Below, piece by piece: positions 25,480-32,247 of a stretch of 64,000 nt of DNA; position 1 is the first letter of the stretch; every line of letters begins with the position of its first letter. Source of the stretch: Gemmatimonadota bacterium (GTDB lineage: Bacteria > Gemmatimonadota > Gemmatimonadetes > Longimicrobiales > Gaopeijiaceae); NCBI GenBank assembly GCA_022827345.1, contig JAJDTB010000062.1, positions 26,955-90,954 on the forward strand. Reading direction: 5' to 3'. The translations under genes were made by a program, and so were the position numbers. Under the pieces are notes generated by a model that saw only the letters and a list, made by a program, of their open reading frames with translations, did no database searches and had not been told where the DNA came from.

Positions 25480-26209
25480 CTGTGGATCTCAGCAGGGTGT
25501 AGAGTTTCCTGGACATCGGCGTTGCGGGGTCGCGCGCGTCCACATCCGCAGCCGACATGTCGGCCACCAAGCGACCGTCCCTCAGGAGGACGACGCGATC
25601 GGCAAAGCGCTCGACATCCTCGAGGATATGGGTCGAGTAGAGGACAAGACGTTTGCCGCCGGCGGGAGCGGACTCGTTGATGACCTGCAGGAGTTCGCCA
25701 CGCATCACGGGATCGATGGACGATGTGGGTTCGTCGAGGACGAGAACGGGTGGACGGAATGCCTCGGCAGCGACGAGGGAGAGCTTGACGGCCATCCCCT
25801 TCGAGAGAGTTCCGACCCGGGAAAGGAGCGGCAGCTGCAGGCGCTCCGCGAGGTCGGCGGCGTGTGCATCATCCCAGGTGGGGTAGAAGTTCGACAGGAA
25901 CCGCAGGTGTTCGCCCACGGTCAGCCACCCGTACCCCAGCAGGCGCTCCGGCAGGAATCCGATACTTGCCCGGATCGCCGGCAGATTCGATCGGACTTCC
26001 GTCCCCCCCACGGTGACGGTACCTCGATAGTCGTTCATCCTCCCGGCCATGGCCTTCAGGAGGGTGCTCTTCCCCGCTCCGTTCGCACCGACCAGTGCGA
26101 CCCGCTCTCCCGGGTGGAGATCCAGACTCAGGGGACCAAGGGTGAAGTTGGGGTATTCGACCCTGAGGTCCCGCACACTGACCTCCGGCCTCGTTTCAGC
26201 CGGTTTCAC
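25472..26209 (-). CDS. ABC transporter ATP-binding protein of the peptide operon
   Basis: A 245-residue ATPase. The Walker A motif GANGAGKST is near residue 41. The signature loop is degenerate (T-L-S-K-G-M in place of LSGGQ), followed by Walker B (PVLVLDEPTSSIDP) and the switch His (STHILED). The L-S-K-G-M signature is typical of the CcmA/NatA-like branch that pairs with ABC-2 permeases. The GTG start at 26209 overlaps the upstream Yip1-like gene stop (GTGA). The domain is complete, so the transporter is likely functional. Confidence 0.88.
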   Translation of the reverse strand: MKPAETRPEVSVRDLRVEYPNFTLGPLSLDLHPGERVALVGANGAGKSTLLKAMAGRMNDYRGTVTVGGTEVRSNLPAIRASIGFLPERLLGYGWLTVGEHLRFLSNFYPTWDDAHAADLAERLQLPLLSRVGTLSKGMAVKLSLVAAEAFRPPVLVLDEPTSSIDPVMRGELLQVINESAPAGGKRLVLYSTHILEDVERFADRVVLLRDGRLVADMSAADVDARDPATPMSRKLYTLLRSTDE

Positions 26210-26883
26210 AGCGTCACCTGGGCCCGAACGGCCGCGAACGCCAGTACGGCTGCCCACATGAGGCAGGCCAGACCGACCGCTCTCGCCCGGCTGAATCCGA
26301 AGCAGTGGCGGAACGCTGCGGTCAGGAAAAGGAACCACGCCAGGTGGAACAGCGTGACGGACTGCGCCACCGCCCACAGAACCGGCATGGTGGGAGGCAC
26401 GATCGCCCCCAGGCCCAGGGGGAGCTGCAAGTCCTGAGGCGACGATACGACGCCCCCCGTGGTGAGATGCACCAAAAGAACAACTGCCACACCCTGGAAC
26501 ATCAGAATCGCCTCTCCGTACAGTAGCACCGAGACGAGCGGCCTTATCCGGCTGTCGACACCGCCGAGGGTCAGGGCGGCCCACCCAACCGCAGTCAGGA
26601 GCAGGGCCTTGAGCAACATCAGAAGCGGCGCGATCAGCGCGGCAAACACGAGCACGAGCTGGACGGTCGACGATGCACCAGGCTGTTCACCGCCCAGGGC
26701 GCGCAGGAGCAGCGGCCGCGAAGCGACCGCAGCCACGACCGAGAACACCCAGCCCGCGACCAGCGGAGGGAAGACGGGCTCATGCCTCCTGATGTCATCA
26801 AGGCCCGGTACCAGAAGGGCGAGGAAGCGCCTGATCCGGCCCCAGCCCGTGGGCCGCGGCGGGTCGATCACCATTTCATTCAT
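26206..26883 (-). CDS. Yip1-like multi-span membrane protein of the peptide operon
   Basis: A 225-residue protein with about five hydrophobic segments after a short cytoplasmic start (residues 1-35). It resembles the Yip1-domain (YIP1 family) proteins seen beside ABC transporters and peptide export loci, with L-L-K-A-L-L-L-T-A-V-G-W-A in a central span. It overlaps the thioredoxin-like gene before it (ATGA) and the ATPase gene after it (GTGA), so it is firmly inside the operon. A role in transport or immunity is plausible but unproven. Confidence 0.72.
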   Translation of the reverse strand: MNEMVIDPPRPTGWGRIRRFLALLVPGLDDIRRHEPVFPPLVAGWVFSVVAAVASRPLLLRALGGEQPGASSTVQLVLVFAALIAPLLMLLKALLLTAVGWAALTLGGVDSRIRPLVSVLLYGEAILMFQGVAVVLLVHLTTGGVVSSPQDLQLPLGLGAIVPPTMPVLWAVAQSVTLFHLAWFLFLTAAFRHCFGFSRARAVGLACLMWAAVLAFAAVRAQVTL

Positions 26884-27422
26884 TGTTCTGATTCATCTCC
26901 GGTAATGGTCTGTATGTTGTTGATCAGCCTCCGCCTGCTGCTCTGTCCGACCTCGACGATGCGGACCGTATCCGTGGCGTCGATCCAGAAGGCGGCGGGC
27001 ACCGCGTTGACTCCCAGCATTCGTCCTGCGCTGCCGTCCGGATCCTGCACCGTTCGCGCGCGGAGAGGCTCGGGCACCCATTGTGCACCCTCCATTTCCG
27101 AGGTGGGTGACGCGACCACCCAGACCCTCTCCGCAAAACCATGCTCGGGAGCCAGGGCTTCCCACTGATCCAGTTCGGCCCGGCAGTACACGCACTCACG
27201 ATCCACGTAGAGAAGGACCGCCGGAGACCCTTTCATTTCCTCCAGGCTCCCGGGGCCTCCCCCGACCTGTACAACGGTCAGGGGAGGCAACGGCCAGGGA
27301 GGCTGCCGCGGGCCGGAACCGGCCCGATTCCCATTCGCCAGGAGCACCGGCAGCAGCGCGGCCGCGGCGGCGCACGCAGCCACAAGCACGGCCGCAACCC
27401 TGCGCGGAACTGCTACGTGCAT
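26880..27422 (-). CDS. membrane-anchored thioredoxin-like protein of the peptide operon
   Basis: A 180-residue protein with an N-terminal anchor (hydrophobic run near residues 8-27 with basic head) and a thioredoxin-like domain. The active site is C-V-Y-C in L-L-Y-V-D-R-E-C-V-Y-C-R-A-E, followed by a V-N-A-V-P-A-A-F-W-I-D cis-proline loop. This suits redox work on exported cysteines. In the operon it follows five Cys-containing peptide genes, so it may form or reshuffle their disulfides. Its ATG at 27422 overlaps the end of the last peptide gene by 10 bp. Confidence 0.82.
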   Translation of the reverse strand: MHVAVPRRVAAVLVAACAAAAALLPVLLANGNRAGSGPRQPPWPLPPLTVVQVGGGPGSLEEMKGSPAVLLYVDRECVYCRAELDQWEALAPEHGFAERVWVVASPTSEMEGAQWVPEPLRARTVQDPDGSAGRMLGVNAVPAAFWIDATDTVRIVEVGQSSRRRLINNIQTITGDESEQ

Positions 27423-27682
27423 GCCAGCACGCGCGCGTAGAAAGTAAGGCCGGGATAGGCGGGACCGCCCGCGACACAATCGAGCCACGTGATGACCCGG
27501 ACCGCCGACCCGACGAATTCGAGCAACTGGCCGCCGGAGGGATCGCTCGCGACGGTCTGCCGATGCACCTCCTGGACGGTGGCCTCGCGGGGACGGGCCG
27601 TCGGCGGTGCAAGAACGGCTGCGCATGACACTGCCACTGCCAGCCGCATGGCAAGGGCTCGGTGAAAGATCGCTGTGGGCAT
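27413..27682 (-). CDS. peptide 5: Cys-containing secreted precursor with GG site
   Basis: An 89-residue peptide. A hydrophobic leader (about residues 11-25) precedes a polar stretch and the segment D-P-S-G-G-Q-L-L-E-F (GG at 50-51). The predicted core after GG has two cysteines, Cys69 and Cys88, with 18 residues between them. It shares the GGQ junction with peptides 3 and 4 but not their exact cysteine spacing. The gene overlaps the following thioredoxin-like gene and is preceded closely by peptide 4. The start is uncertain: no strong ribosome site is seen, and the ATG at 27649 is an alternative. I infer a processed secreted peptide; its activity is unknown. Confidence 0.6.
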   Translation of the reverse strand: MPTAIFHRALAMRLAVAVSCAAVLAPPTARPREATVQEVHRQTVASDPSGGQLLEFVGSAVRVITWLDCVAGGPAYPGLTFYARVLACT

Positions 27683-27695
27683 CGTCACACCGCCG

Positions 27696-27983
27696 CTAGC
27701 CAAGGGTGCCGAGGAGCACGCCGCCGCAAACGGGAACGGCGAAGATGAGCGCGAGCGGCATCACAAAGGAGAGGCCGGCGAGTCCAATGCAGAGATAGAC
27801 ATCCTCCGCCGCCTGGCCTCCCACGACATGCGTCGCGTCGACGACCTGAATCGACTCGGCGACGTGATCGGTGTCGCCCCACGCCGAACCGCCATGTCCC
27901 AGCAGCGAAGCGTTGATGATGGACAGAGCTGCCAGGGTTGCCATGGCAGAACGGATTTTCGTTGATCCTGAGAATTTCTTCAT
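27696..27983 (-). CDS. peptide 4: Gly/Ala-rich precursor with VVGGQ site
   Basis: A 95-residue precursor. A basic head and hydrophobic leader (residues 12-29) look like a Sec signal. A polar propeptide (HGGSAWGDTDHVAE) then leads to H-V-V-G-G-Q, with the double glycine at 55-56. The core is hydrophobic and Gly-rich with Cys65 and Cys86, twenty residues apart. Peptide 3 has the same VVGGQ junction and the same C-x20-C spacing, so these are paralogues. GGGGGTAACC precedes the ATG at 27983. It looks like a double-glycine bacteriocin-type precursor, possibly one partner of a two-peptide system. Confidence 0.75.
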   Translation of the reverse strand: MKKFSGSTKIRSAMATLAALSIINASLLGHGGSAWGDTDHVAESIQVVDATHVVGGQAAEDVYLCIGLAGLSFVMPLALIFAVPVCGGVLLGTLG

Positions 27984-27988
27984 TTTGG

Positions 27989-28261
27989 TTACCCCCAAGT
28001 CCGTACTACGGCCGAGTAGCACGACATTGCTGCAAATACTCCCATGAACGGAAAGAAGTGGGCGCCGACGCCCGAAACGACGCAGGTCACCCAGTCAATT
28101 CCCTGGCCTCCGACCACATCGGGGCCAGTTCGTGTTTCTGCCTGGTATGCGACGGGTGCGCCAGTACCCGTCCCCTGCATCTCGTGTCCGAGGTACAGGG
28201 CGTTCGACAGCGAGAGCGCCGCTACCAGGCACAGCACTCGCCGATTCAATCTTGAAGTCAT
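27989..28261 (-). CDS. peptide 3: precursor with VVGGQ site
   Basis: A 90-residue precursor. Its hydrophobic leader spans residues 8-24; a polar segment (EMQGTGTGAPVAYQAETRT) leads to P-D-V-V-G-G-Q, with the double glycine at 51-52. The core contains Cys60 and Cys81 with 20 residues between them, exactly as in peptide 4, plus bulky aromatics (HFFPFMGVF). A perfect AGGAGG lies six bases before the ATG at 28261, one of the strongest ribosome sites in the cluster, which supports a real, well-expressed gene. Related precursors are not known to me. Confidence 0.78.
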   Translation of the reverse strand: MTSRLNRRVLCLVAALSLSNALYLGHEMQGTGTGAPVAYQAETRTGPDVVGGQGIDWVTCVVSGVGAHFFPFMGVFAAMSCYSAVVRTWG

Positions 28262-28305
28262 GGTTCCTCCTGAGTTGTGTTGCTCGTCACGACGGATCCG
28301 GCCGC

Positions 28306-28605
28306 CTATGAAAAGCCAACGGTGCATGCACCGACGCAGGCTCCGAGTAGGGCGCCGTTTGCGCCCGCGAGCACAAGAAGACCGATCACCGACGACCCGC
28401 CCCCCACGATTGCGCCGGCCGCGCACCCCGCGCAGATGAGCTTGGCCAACCAGGGACCCGTTCCGACGACCGCTTCCGTCACAGGCGTGGCCGGCGGGGT
28501 TGCCGAAGCGGAGCCTGCTGCGACCTGACCGCCGATGGCGGCGGCCGGAACGGCGATCAGCGCGAGAATACCCGCAATGGTTCGCACTACTGACTGCTTT
28601 TTCAT
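28306..28605 (-). CDS. peptide 2: four-Cys precursor with GTG site
   Basis: A 99-residue precursor. A Sec-like leader (hydrophobic TIAGILALIAVPAAAIGG) and a small-residue propeptide lead to E-A-V-V-G-T-G (48-50). The core holds CxxC (Cys58, Cys61) and, after 28 residues of Gly/Ala-rich sequence, CxxxC (Cys90, Cys94). Peptide 1 has the same arrangement, so the two are paralogues. A 15-bp tandem duplication just upstream supplies two ribosome sites and an earlier in-frame ATG (giving M-K-E-R-T before M-K-K-Q-S), so the true start could be at 28605 or up to 30 bp earlier. Confidence 0.78.
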   Translation of the reverse strand: MKKQSVVRTIAGILALIAVPAAAIGGQVAAGSASATPPATPVTEAVVGTGPWLAKLICAGCAAGAIVGGGSSVIGLLVLAGANGALLGACVGACTVGFS

Positions 28606-28633
28606 TGTTCGTTCCTTCATTGTTCGTTCCTTC
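28606..28633 (-). repeat. tandem 15-bp repeat duplicating a ribosome site and start
   Basis: On the minus strand the unit ATGAAGGAACGAACA is present once completely and again with its first two bases missing, immediately before the peptide 2 start. Each unit carries a GAAGGA ribosome site. This is probably a slippage duplication that adds an alternative start. Confidence 0.8.
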
Positions 28634-28655
28634 TCCCTGTTGCAGGGGTCGATGA

Positions 28656-28940
28656 TCACAGGTTTGCACACGCTGCTATGCATCCTGCGAGGGCCAGCGA
28701 AGACCCGGGAACCGACGCTGCCGCAACGACGGCACCCCAGCCCCCGGCGGCGATACCGATCCCGGCCACGAGACATCCCACGCAGGCTGCAAACGTCTTC
28801 CAGCCAGTCCCGGTGACGTCCTCTGCCGCTGCCGGTGGTTCGCCGGTCCCGAAGGATGCGCCCGGCTGTGCTGCGCTGTGCATCCCCAGGACGGCGAGAC
28901 ACAATCCGAGGGTAAGAACCCTCATGTTAGATCGAAGCAT
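28656..28940 (-). CDS. peptide 1: four-Cys precursor with GTG site
   Basis: A 94-residue precursor. A hydrophobic leader (residues 7-20) with H-S-A-A-Q at its end looks like a Sec signal. A propeptide follows (EPPAAAE), then D-V-T-G-T-G (44-46). The core carries CxxC (Cys53, Cys56), 30 Gly/Ala/Val-rich residues, and CxxxC (Cys87, Cys91). This matches peptide 2. GGAGG is four bases upstream of the ATG at 28940, and the gene overlaps the C39 peptidase stop by 14 bp, so peptidase and peptide are translated together. It is the first peptide of the operon and the most tightly coupled to the processing enzyme. Confidence 0.8.
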   Translation of the reverse strand: MLRSNMRVLTLGLCLAVLGMHSAAQPGASFGTGEPPAAAEDVTGTGWKTFAACVGCLVAGIGIAAGGWGAVVAAASVPGSSLALAGCIAACANL

Positions 28941-29598
28941 TTTTCCTCCAATGATGGTGCTTGAGCCCATGGCGCAGTTCGCCACGGGAGATCCGCTCCT
29001 GTCCGGCCAGCAGCACGGCTTCGCCGGACCAGATGGATCTGAAGTCCTGTTCGCTGATCGTGTAGCGACCCACGCGCGGGTCGATGACCGTGATGGTCCC
29101 GGTGGGACTCAGGTCCGTCACTGTGACGAAATGATTGCGGTTGACCCATGCGATGAACGGTCTCGGAGTGGCGGCGACCTGCTCCGGGGCGATGTGCTCC
29201 AGGGTCATCGGCAGCCCGAAGACCGCGCCGGCCCGAATGAGCCCGCTGGCTCTGGTCCCGACCGGGCCGGTGCCCGCAAGCGTGGCCAGCGAGTCCAGCG
29301 ATGGGGCATCGATGCCGACGGCGTGCAACAGGTTCGCCAGGGCCGCGGGCCCGCAGTCGTTGAGGGTGGCCTGCAGGACCACGCCTTCCGCTCCGAGATA
29401 CGAGCCCCCGAGATCGGTCAACTCCTGCCGGGCGGCGATTCTGCCCATGCGCGGCAGTTCCGTGACTGCGAACGCCGCGATTCCGATGGTGGCCGGAACC
29501 AGCACCAGTACCGCCAGCGCACCCAGTCGACGGACTGCGGAAGGGTGCCGGAAGAACGCCTTGCGAGGATTTGTGGAGCCGGACCGACGTGCGATCAT
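28927..29598 (-). CDS. membrane-anchored C39-family leader peptidase
   Basis: A 223-residue protein. A short basic cytoplasmic head (residues 1-24, with R-R just before the membrane) is followed by one transmembrane helix (about 24-46) and then a C39 cysteine peptidase domain. The catalytic residues are all present: Gln76 and Cys82 in V-L-Q-A-T-L-N-D-C-G-P-A-A, His156 in N-R-N-H-F-V-T-V, and Asp173 in V-I-D-P-R-V-G. C39 enzymes normally cleave double-glycine leaders and are fused to ABC transporters on the cytoplasmic side. Here it is free-standing and, by the positive-inside rule, outside the membrane. The ATG at 29598 is preferred; a TTG at 29637 is possible. It heads the peptide operon. 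Confidence 0.85.
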   Translation of the reverse strand: MIARRSGSTNPRKAFFRHPSAVRRLGALAVLVLVPATIGIAAFAVTELPRMGRIAARQELTDLGGSYLGAEGVVLQATLNDCGPAALANLLHAVGIDAPSLDSLATLAGTGPVGTRASGLIRAGAVFGLPMTLEHIAPEQVAATPRPFIAWVNRNHFVTVTDLSPTGTITVIDPRVGRYTISEQDFRSIWSGEAVLLAGQERISRGELRHGLKHHHWRKNASI

Positions 29599-29697
29599 GC
29601 CGAGGATTCCGTGATTGTGAGTCGTCTCTGCGATCAAGCGAGAGAGACTCTACAGGGTCCTCAGGGGCGTTTCCATAGCTGGATGGGACAGATTTCC

Positions 29698-29728
29698 GGC
29701 CGCCCGCAATCCACCGGCGAGGGCGGCC
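29698..29728 (-). terminator. hairpin after the selenoprotein peroxiredoxin gene
   Basis: GGCCGCCC (29698-29705) pairs with GGGCGGCC (29721-29728). It lies between the peroxiredoxin stop and the C39 gene and suggests that the peptide operon has its own promoter. No U-run is present. Confidence 0.5.
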
Positions 29729-29751
29729 CGGACGCCGGGTGCCTCGGAGGC

Positions 29752-30372
29752 CTACAAGGTCATCAGCACCGCCAGGATGTCCTCGTTGGTGGGCCGCACG
29801 CGGTAGTCGACCTCGACGAAGCTGTATCGGACGACCCCCTCCCTGTCGATGACGTAGGTCGCCGGGTGCGGCAGCGGCCTGTTCGGGGGTGCATCCTCGT
29901 TGAAGAGGCCGTAGCGGTCGATCACCCGGTGGTCCGGATCCGACAGCATGATAAAGTCGGGCGTCACGCCGTCATCAGCAGCGACTCGGTCGATCATCAG
30001 CTGCATGCCTTCGCGGTCGTCCACCGACACCGTCACGATCTCCGTGTCGTCCTGCAGTTGGTCGGGAAGAAGGGCTCTCAGCTCCACGAGCTGACTGGCG
30101 CAGTACGGTCACCAGTGGCCGCGGTAGAAGACCAGGACGACGTTCTTCTCGCCCCGGAAGCCGGCGAGGTCCACCGCCCCGTGCTCGAAGGATTCGAGGG
30201 TGAAGAGCGGCGCTTCAGTGCCAATCGCCACACGCCCGATATCGGTGGGGGGCAGGTCGTGGCCGTCCACGGGACCCAGCGTCTGGGCGGCGGCGGGCGC
30301 GGATGCGAAGAGGCCGGCAAGCAGCAGCGGCAGGATGCCGGCGCGGACCGGCGATCTTGGAGAGCGTTTCAT
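29752..30372 (-). CDS. predicted selenocysteine peroxiredoxin (in-frame UGA)
   Basis: A 206-residue AhpC/TSA-type protein with a signal peptide (residues 1-30, ending PAAAQ). The family motif reads F-Y-R-G-H-W, then an in-frame TGA at 30111-30109, then P-Y-C. This corresponds to the usual F-Y-R-G-x-W-C-P-Y-C with the first, catalytic Cys replaced. The frame continues without damage through ELRALLPDQL, VTVSVDDREG and PATYVIDREGVV to a normal stop at 29752. A perfect 7-bp hairpin with loop GUG begins 15 bases after the UGA (30078-30094), as expected for a bacterial SECIS. I therefore annotate the codon as selenocysteine (residue 88). A nonsense mutation is the alternative. Confidence 0.82.
30078..30094 (-). 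promoter_or_regulatory. candidate bacterial SECIS element (peroxiredoxin 1)
   Basis: On the mRNA, UCAGCUC pairs perfectly with GAGCUGA around the three-base loop GUG. Twenty-one bases separate the UGA from the loop, and G is the first loop base. Both values fit the published bacterial SECIS pattern (loop 16-37 bases after UGA, G in its first two positions). It lies within the coding sequence, as in all bacterial SECIS elements. Confidence 0.75.
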
Positions 30373-30451
30373 GGGGGCCGTTTCGTGAGCGGGCGGGGGG
30401 ATGATGTCTCGGCAGTACACCGGCGAGGCGGCTTGACGATATGTTAACGGC

Positions 30452-32110
30452 ATGTGTTCCGTCCTCGCCATCCTCGAAATCGATCCGGCCGCTCCGTACT
30501 CGCGCGAGCGCGCGCTGTCCCTGTCCAGGCTGCAGCAGCACCGCGGCCCCGACTGGTCCGGCGTCTTCGCCGGCGAGCGCGCCCTCCTGGCGCACAACCG
30601 CCTGGCCATCGTCGATGTCGAGCACGGTGCCCAGCCGCTCGAGAACGCCGCCGGCACGCACGTCCTGGCCGTAAACGGGGAGATCTACAACCATCGCGCC
30701 CTCGAGGCGGAGCTCGGCGGCGCCTTCCAGCCCCGCACCCGCAGCGACTGCGAAGTCATCCTCGGCCTCTACGCCGAGCAGGGCAGCGACTTCGTGGATC
30801 GCCTGAACGGGATCTTCGCCTTCGTCCTCTACGACATCGAGCAGGACCGCTACATCGTCGCCCGCGACCACCTCGGCATCGTGCCGCTCTACACCGGGTA
30901 CGACGACGAGGGGCGCTTCTACGTCGCCTCCGAGATGAAGGCGCTCGTGCCGGTCTGCCGCACAGTGTCGGAGTTCCCGCCGGGCCACGTGCTCGACTCG
31001 AACGACGGCGAGCCCCGGCCCTACTACAACCGGAATTGGCGGACATTCGAGGCGGCCACAGCCGAGCCCGGTCCTGACGGCGTCCGCGAGGCCCTCGAAG
31101 CGGCGGTCCACCGCCAGCTCATGTCGGACGTCCCCTACGGCGTGCTCCTTTCCGGAGGCCTCGACTCGTCGATCATCTCGGCGGTTGCGCGCCGGTTCGC
31201 GCGGAGGCGCGTGGAGGACGACGACCAGAGTGAGGCCTGGTGGCCCCGGCTCCACTCGTTCTGCATCGGCCTGGAGGGCTCGCCGGACCTGGCCAGCGCG
31301 CGCATGGTCGCGGATCACATCGGCACCGTGCACCACGAGTTCCACTTCACGGTGCAGGAGGGGATCGACGCCCTGTCCGACGTCATCCACCACCTCGAGA
31401 CCTTCGACGTCACCACCGTCCGCGCGGCGACGCCCATGTACCTGATGGCGCGGCGCATCCGCACGCTGGGGATCAAGATGGTCCTGTCTGGCGAAGGGGC
31501 CGACGAGGTCTTCGGCGGCTACCTCTACTTCCACCGCGCGCCCGACCCCCGCGCCTTCCACGAAGAGACGGTGCGGAAGATCGACCGGCTGCACCAGTTC
31601 GACTGCCTGCGCGCCAACAAGGCGATGGCTGCCTGGGGCGTCGAGGCGCGGGTGCCCTTCCTGGACAAGGAGTTCCTGGACGTGGCCATGTCGATGGACC
31701 CGGCAGCGAAGATGCCGAACGGAGGGATCGAAAAGCGGATCCTGCGCGAGGCGTTCGCCGACTACCTGCCTCCGGAGATCGCGTGGCGGCAGAAGGAGCA
31801 GTTCTCGGATGGCGTCGGCTATTCCTGGATCGATTCGCTGAAGGCGCACGCGGAGCGGAGCGTCAGTGACCGCGAGCTGGCCAGCGCGCCCTACAGGTTC
31901 CCGGCAAACCCGCCGACGGACAAGGAGTCGTACCTGTACCGGCGCATCTTCGAGTCGCACTTTCCGCTGCCCTCGGCGGCGGCGTGCGTCCCCGGCGGCC
32001 CGAGCGTCGCCTGCTCGACCCCCGAGGCCCTGGCCTGGGACGGCAGTCTGTCGGAGACGATCGATCCGTCAGGGCGCGCGGTCGCGGGTGTGCACCGGGC
32101 GGCGTACTGA
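30452..32110 (+). CDS. asnB: asparagine synthase (glutamine-hydrolysing)
   Basis: A 552-residue enzyme, close to the 554 residues of E. coli AsnB. Met1-Cys2 gives the N-terminal nucleophile of the class II glutamine amidotransferase. R-L-A-I-V-D (50-55), N-G-E-I-Y-N-H (75-81) and the D-G-L/H-L-G-I region complete the glutaminase. The ATP-pyrophosphatase loop SGGLDSS is at 234-240, with S-G-E-G-A-D-E-V-F-G-G-Y further on. It converts aspartate, ATP and glutamine to asparagine. The ATG at 30452 is fixed because Cys must be residue 2. It is divergent from the selenoprotein gene, with 79 bp between. No sign of damage. Confidence 0.92.
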   Translation: MCSVLAILEIDPAAPYSRERALSLSRLQQHRGPDWSGVFAGERALLAHNRLAIVDVEHGAQPLENAAGTHVLAVNGEIYNHRALEAELGGAFQPRTRSDCEVILGLYAEQGSDFVDRLNGIFAFVLYDIEQDRYIVARDHLGIVPLYTGYDDEGRFYVASEMKALVPVCRTVSEFPPGHVLDSNDGEPRPYYNRNWRTFEAATAEPGPDGVREALEAAVHRQLMSDVPYGVLLSGGLDSSIISAVARRFARRRVEDDDQSEAWWPRLHSFCIGLEGSPDLASARMVADHIGTVHHEFHFTVQEGIDALSDVIHHLETFDVTTVRAATPMYLMARRIRTLGIKMVLSGEGADEVFGGYLYFHRAPDPRAFHEETVRKIDRLHQFDCLRANKAMAAWGVEARVPFLDKEFLDVAMSMDPAAKMPNGGIEKRILREAFADYLPPEIAWRQKEQFSDGVGYSWIDSLKAHAERSVSDRELASAPYRFPANPPTDKESYLYRRIFESHFPLPSAAACVPGGPSVACSTPEALAWDGSLSETIDPSGRAVAGVHRAAY

Positions 32111-32247
32111 CGCACCGGAAGAACCGGCCCGGCGCCAACTTGCTGCCCGGTCCGCCAGACCGTAGCATCACTGAACCCTGACGCTCGCCGTTCGGTGCCG
32201 TGTCGCCGAATGGCATGTATACCAATCCGGATGCCAGGAGGTGAACA

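Noticed and set aside
29752..30372. Reading the peroxiredoxin as a plain pseudogene
   Set aside because: Only one codon is affected, it is the catalytic Cys, the downstream half is well conserved, and a SECIS-like hairpin follows; a second gene shows the same pattern.
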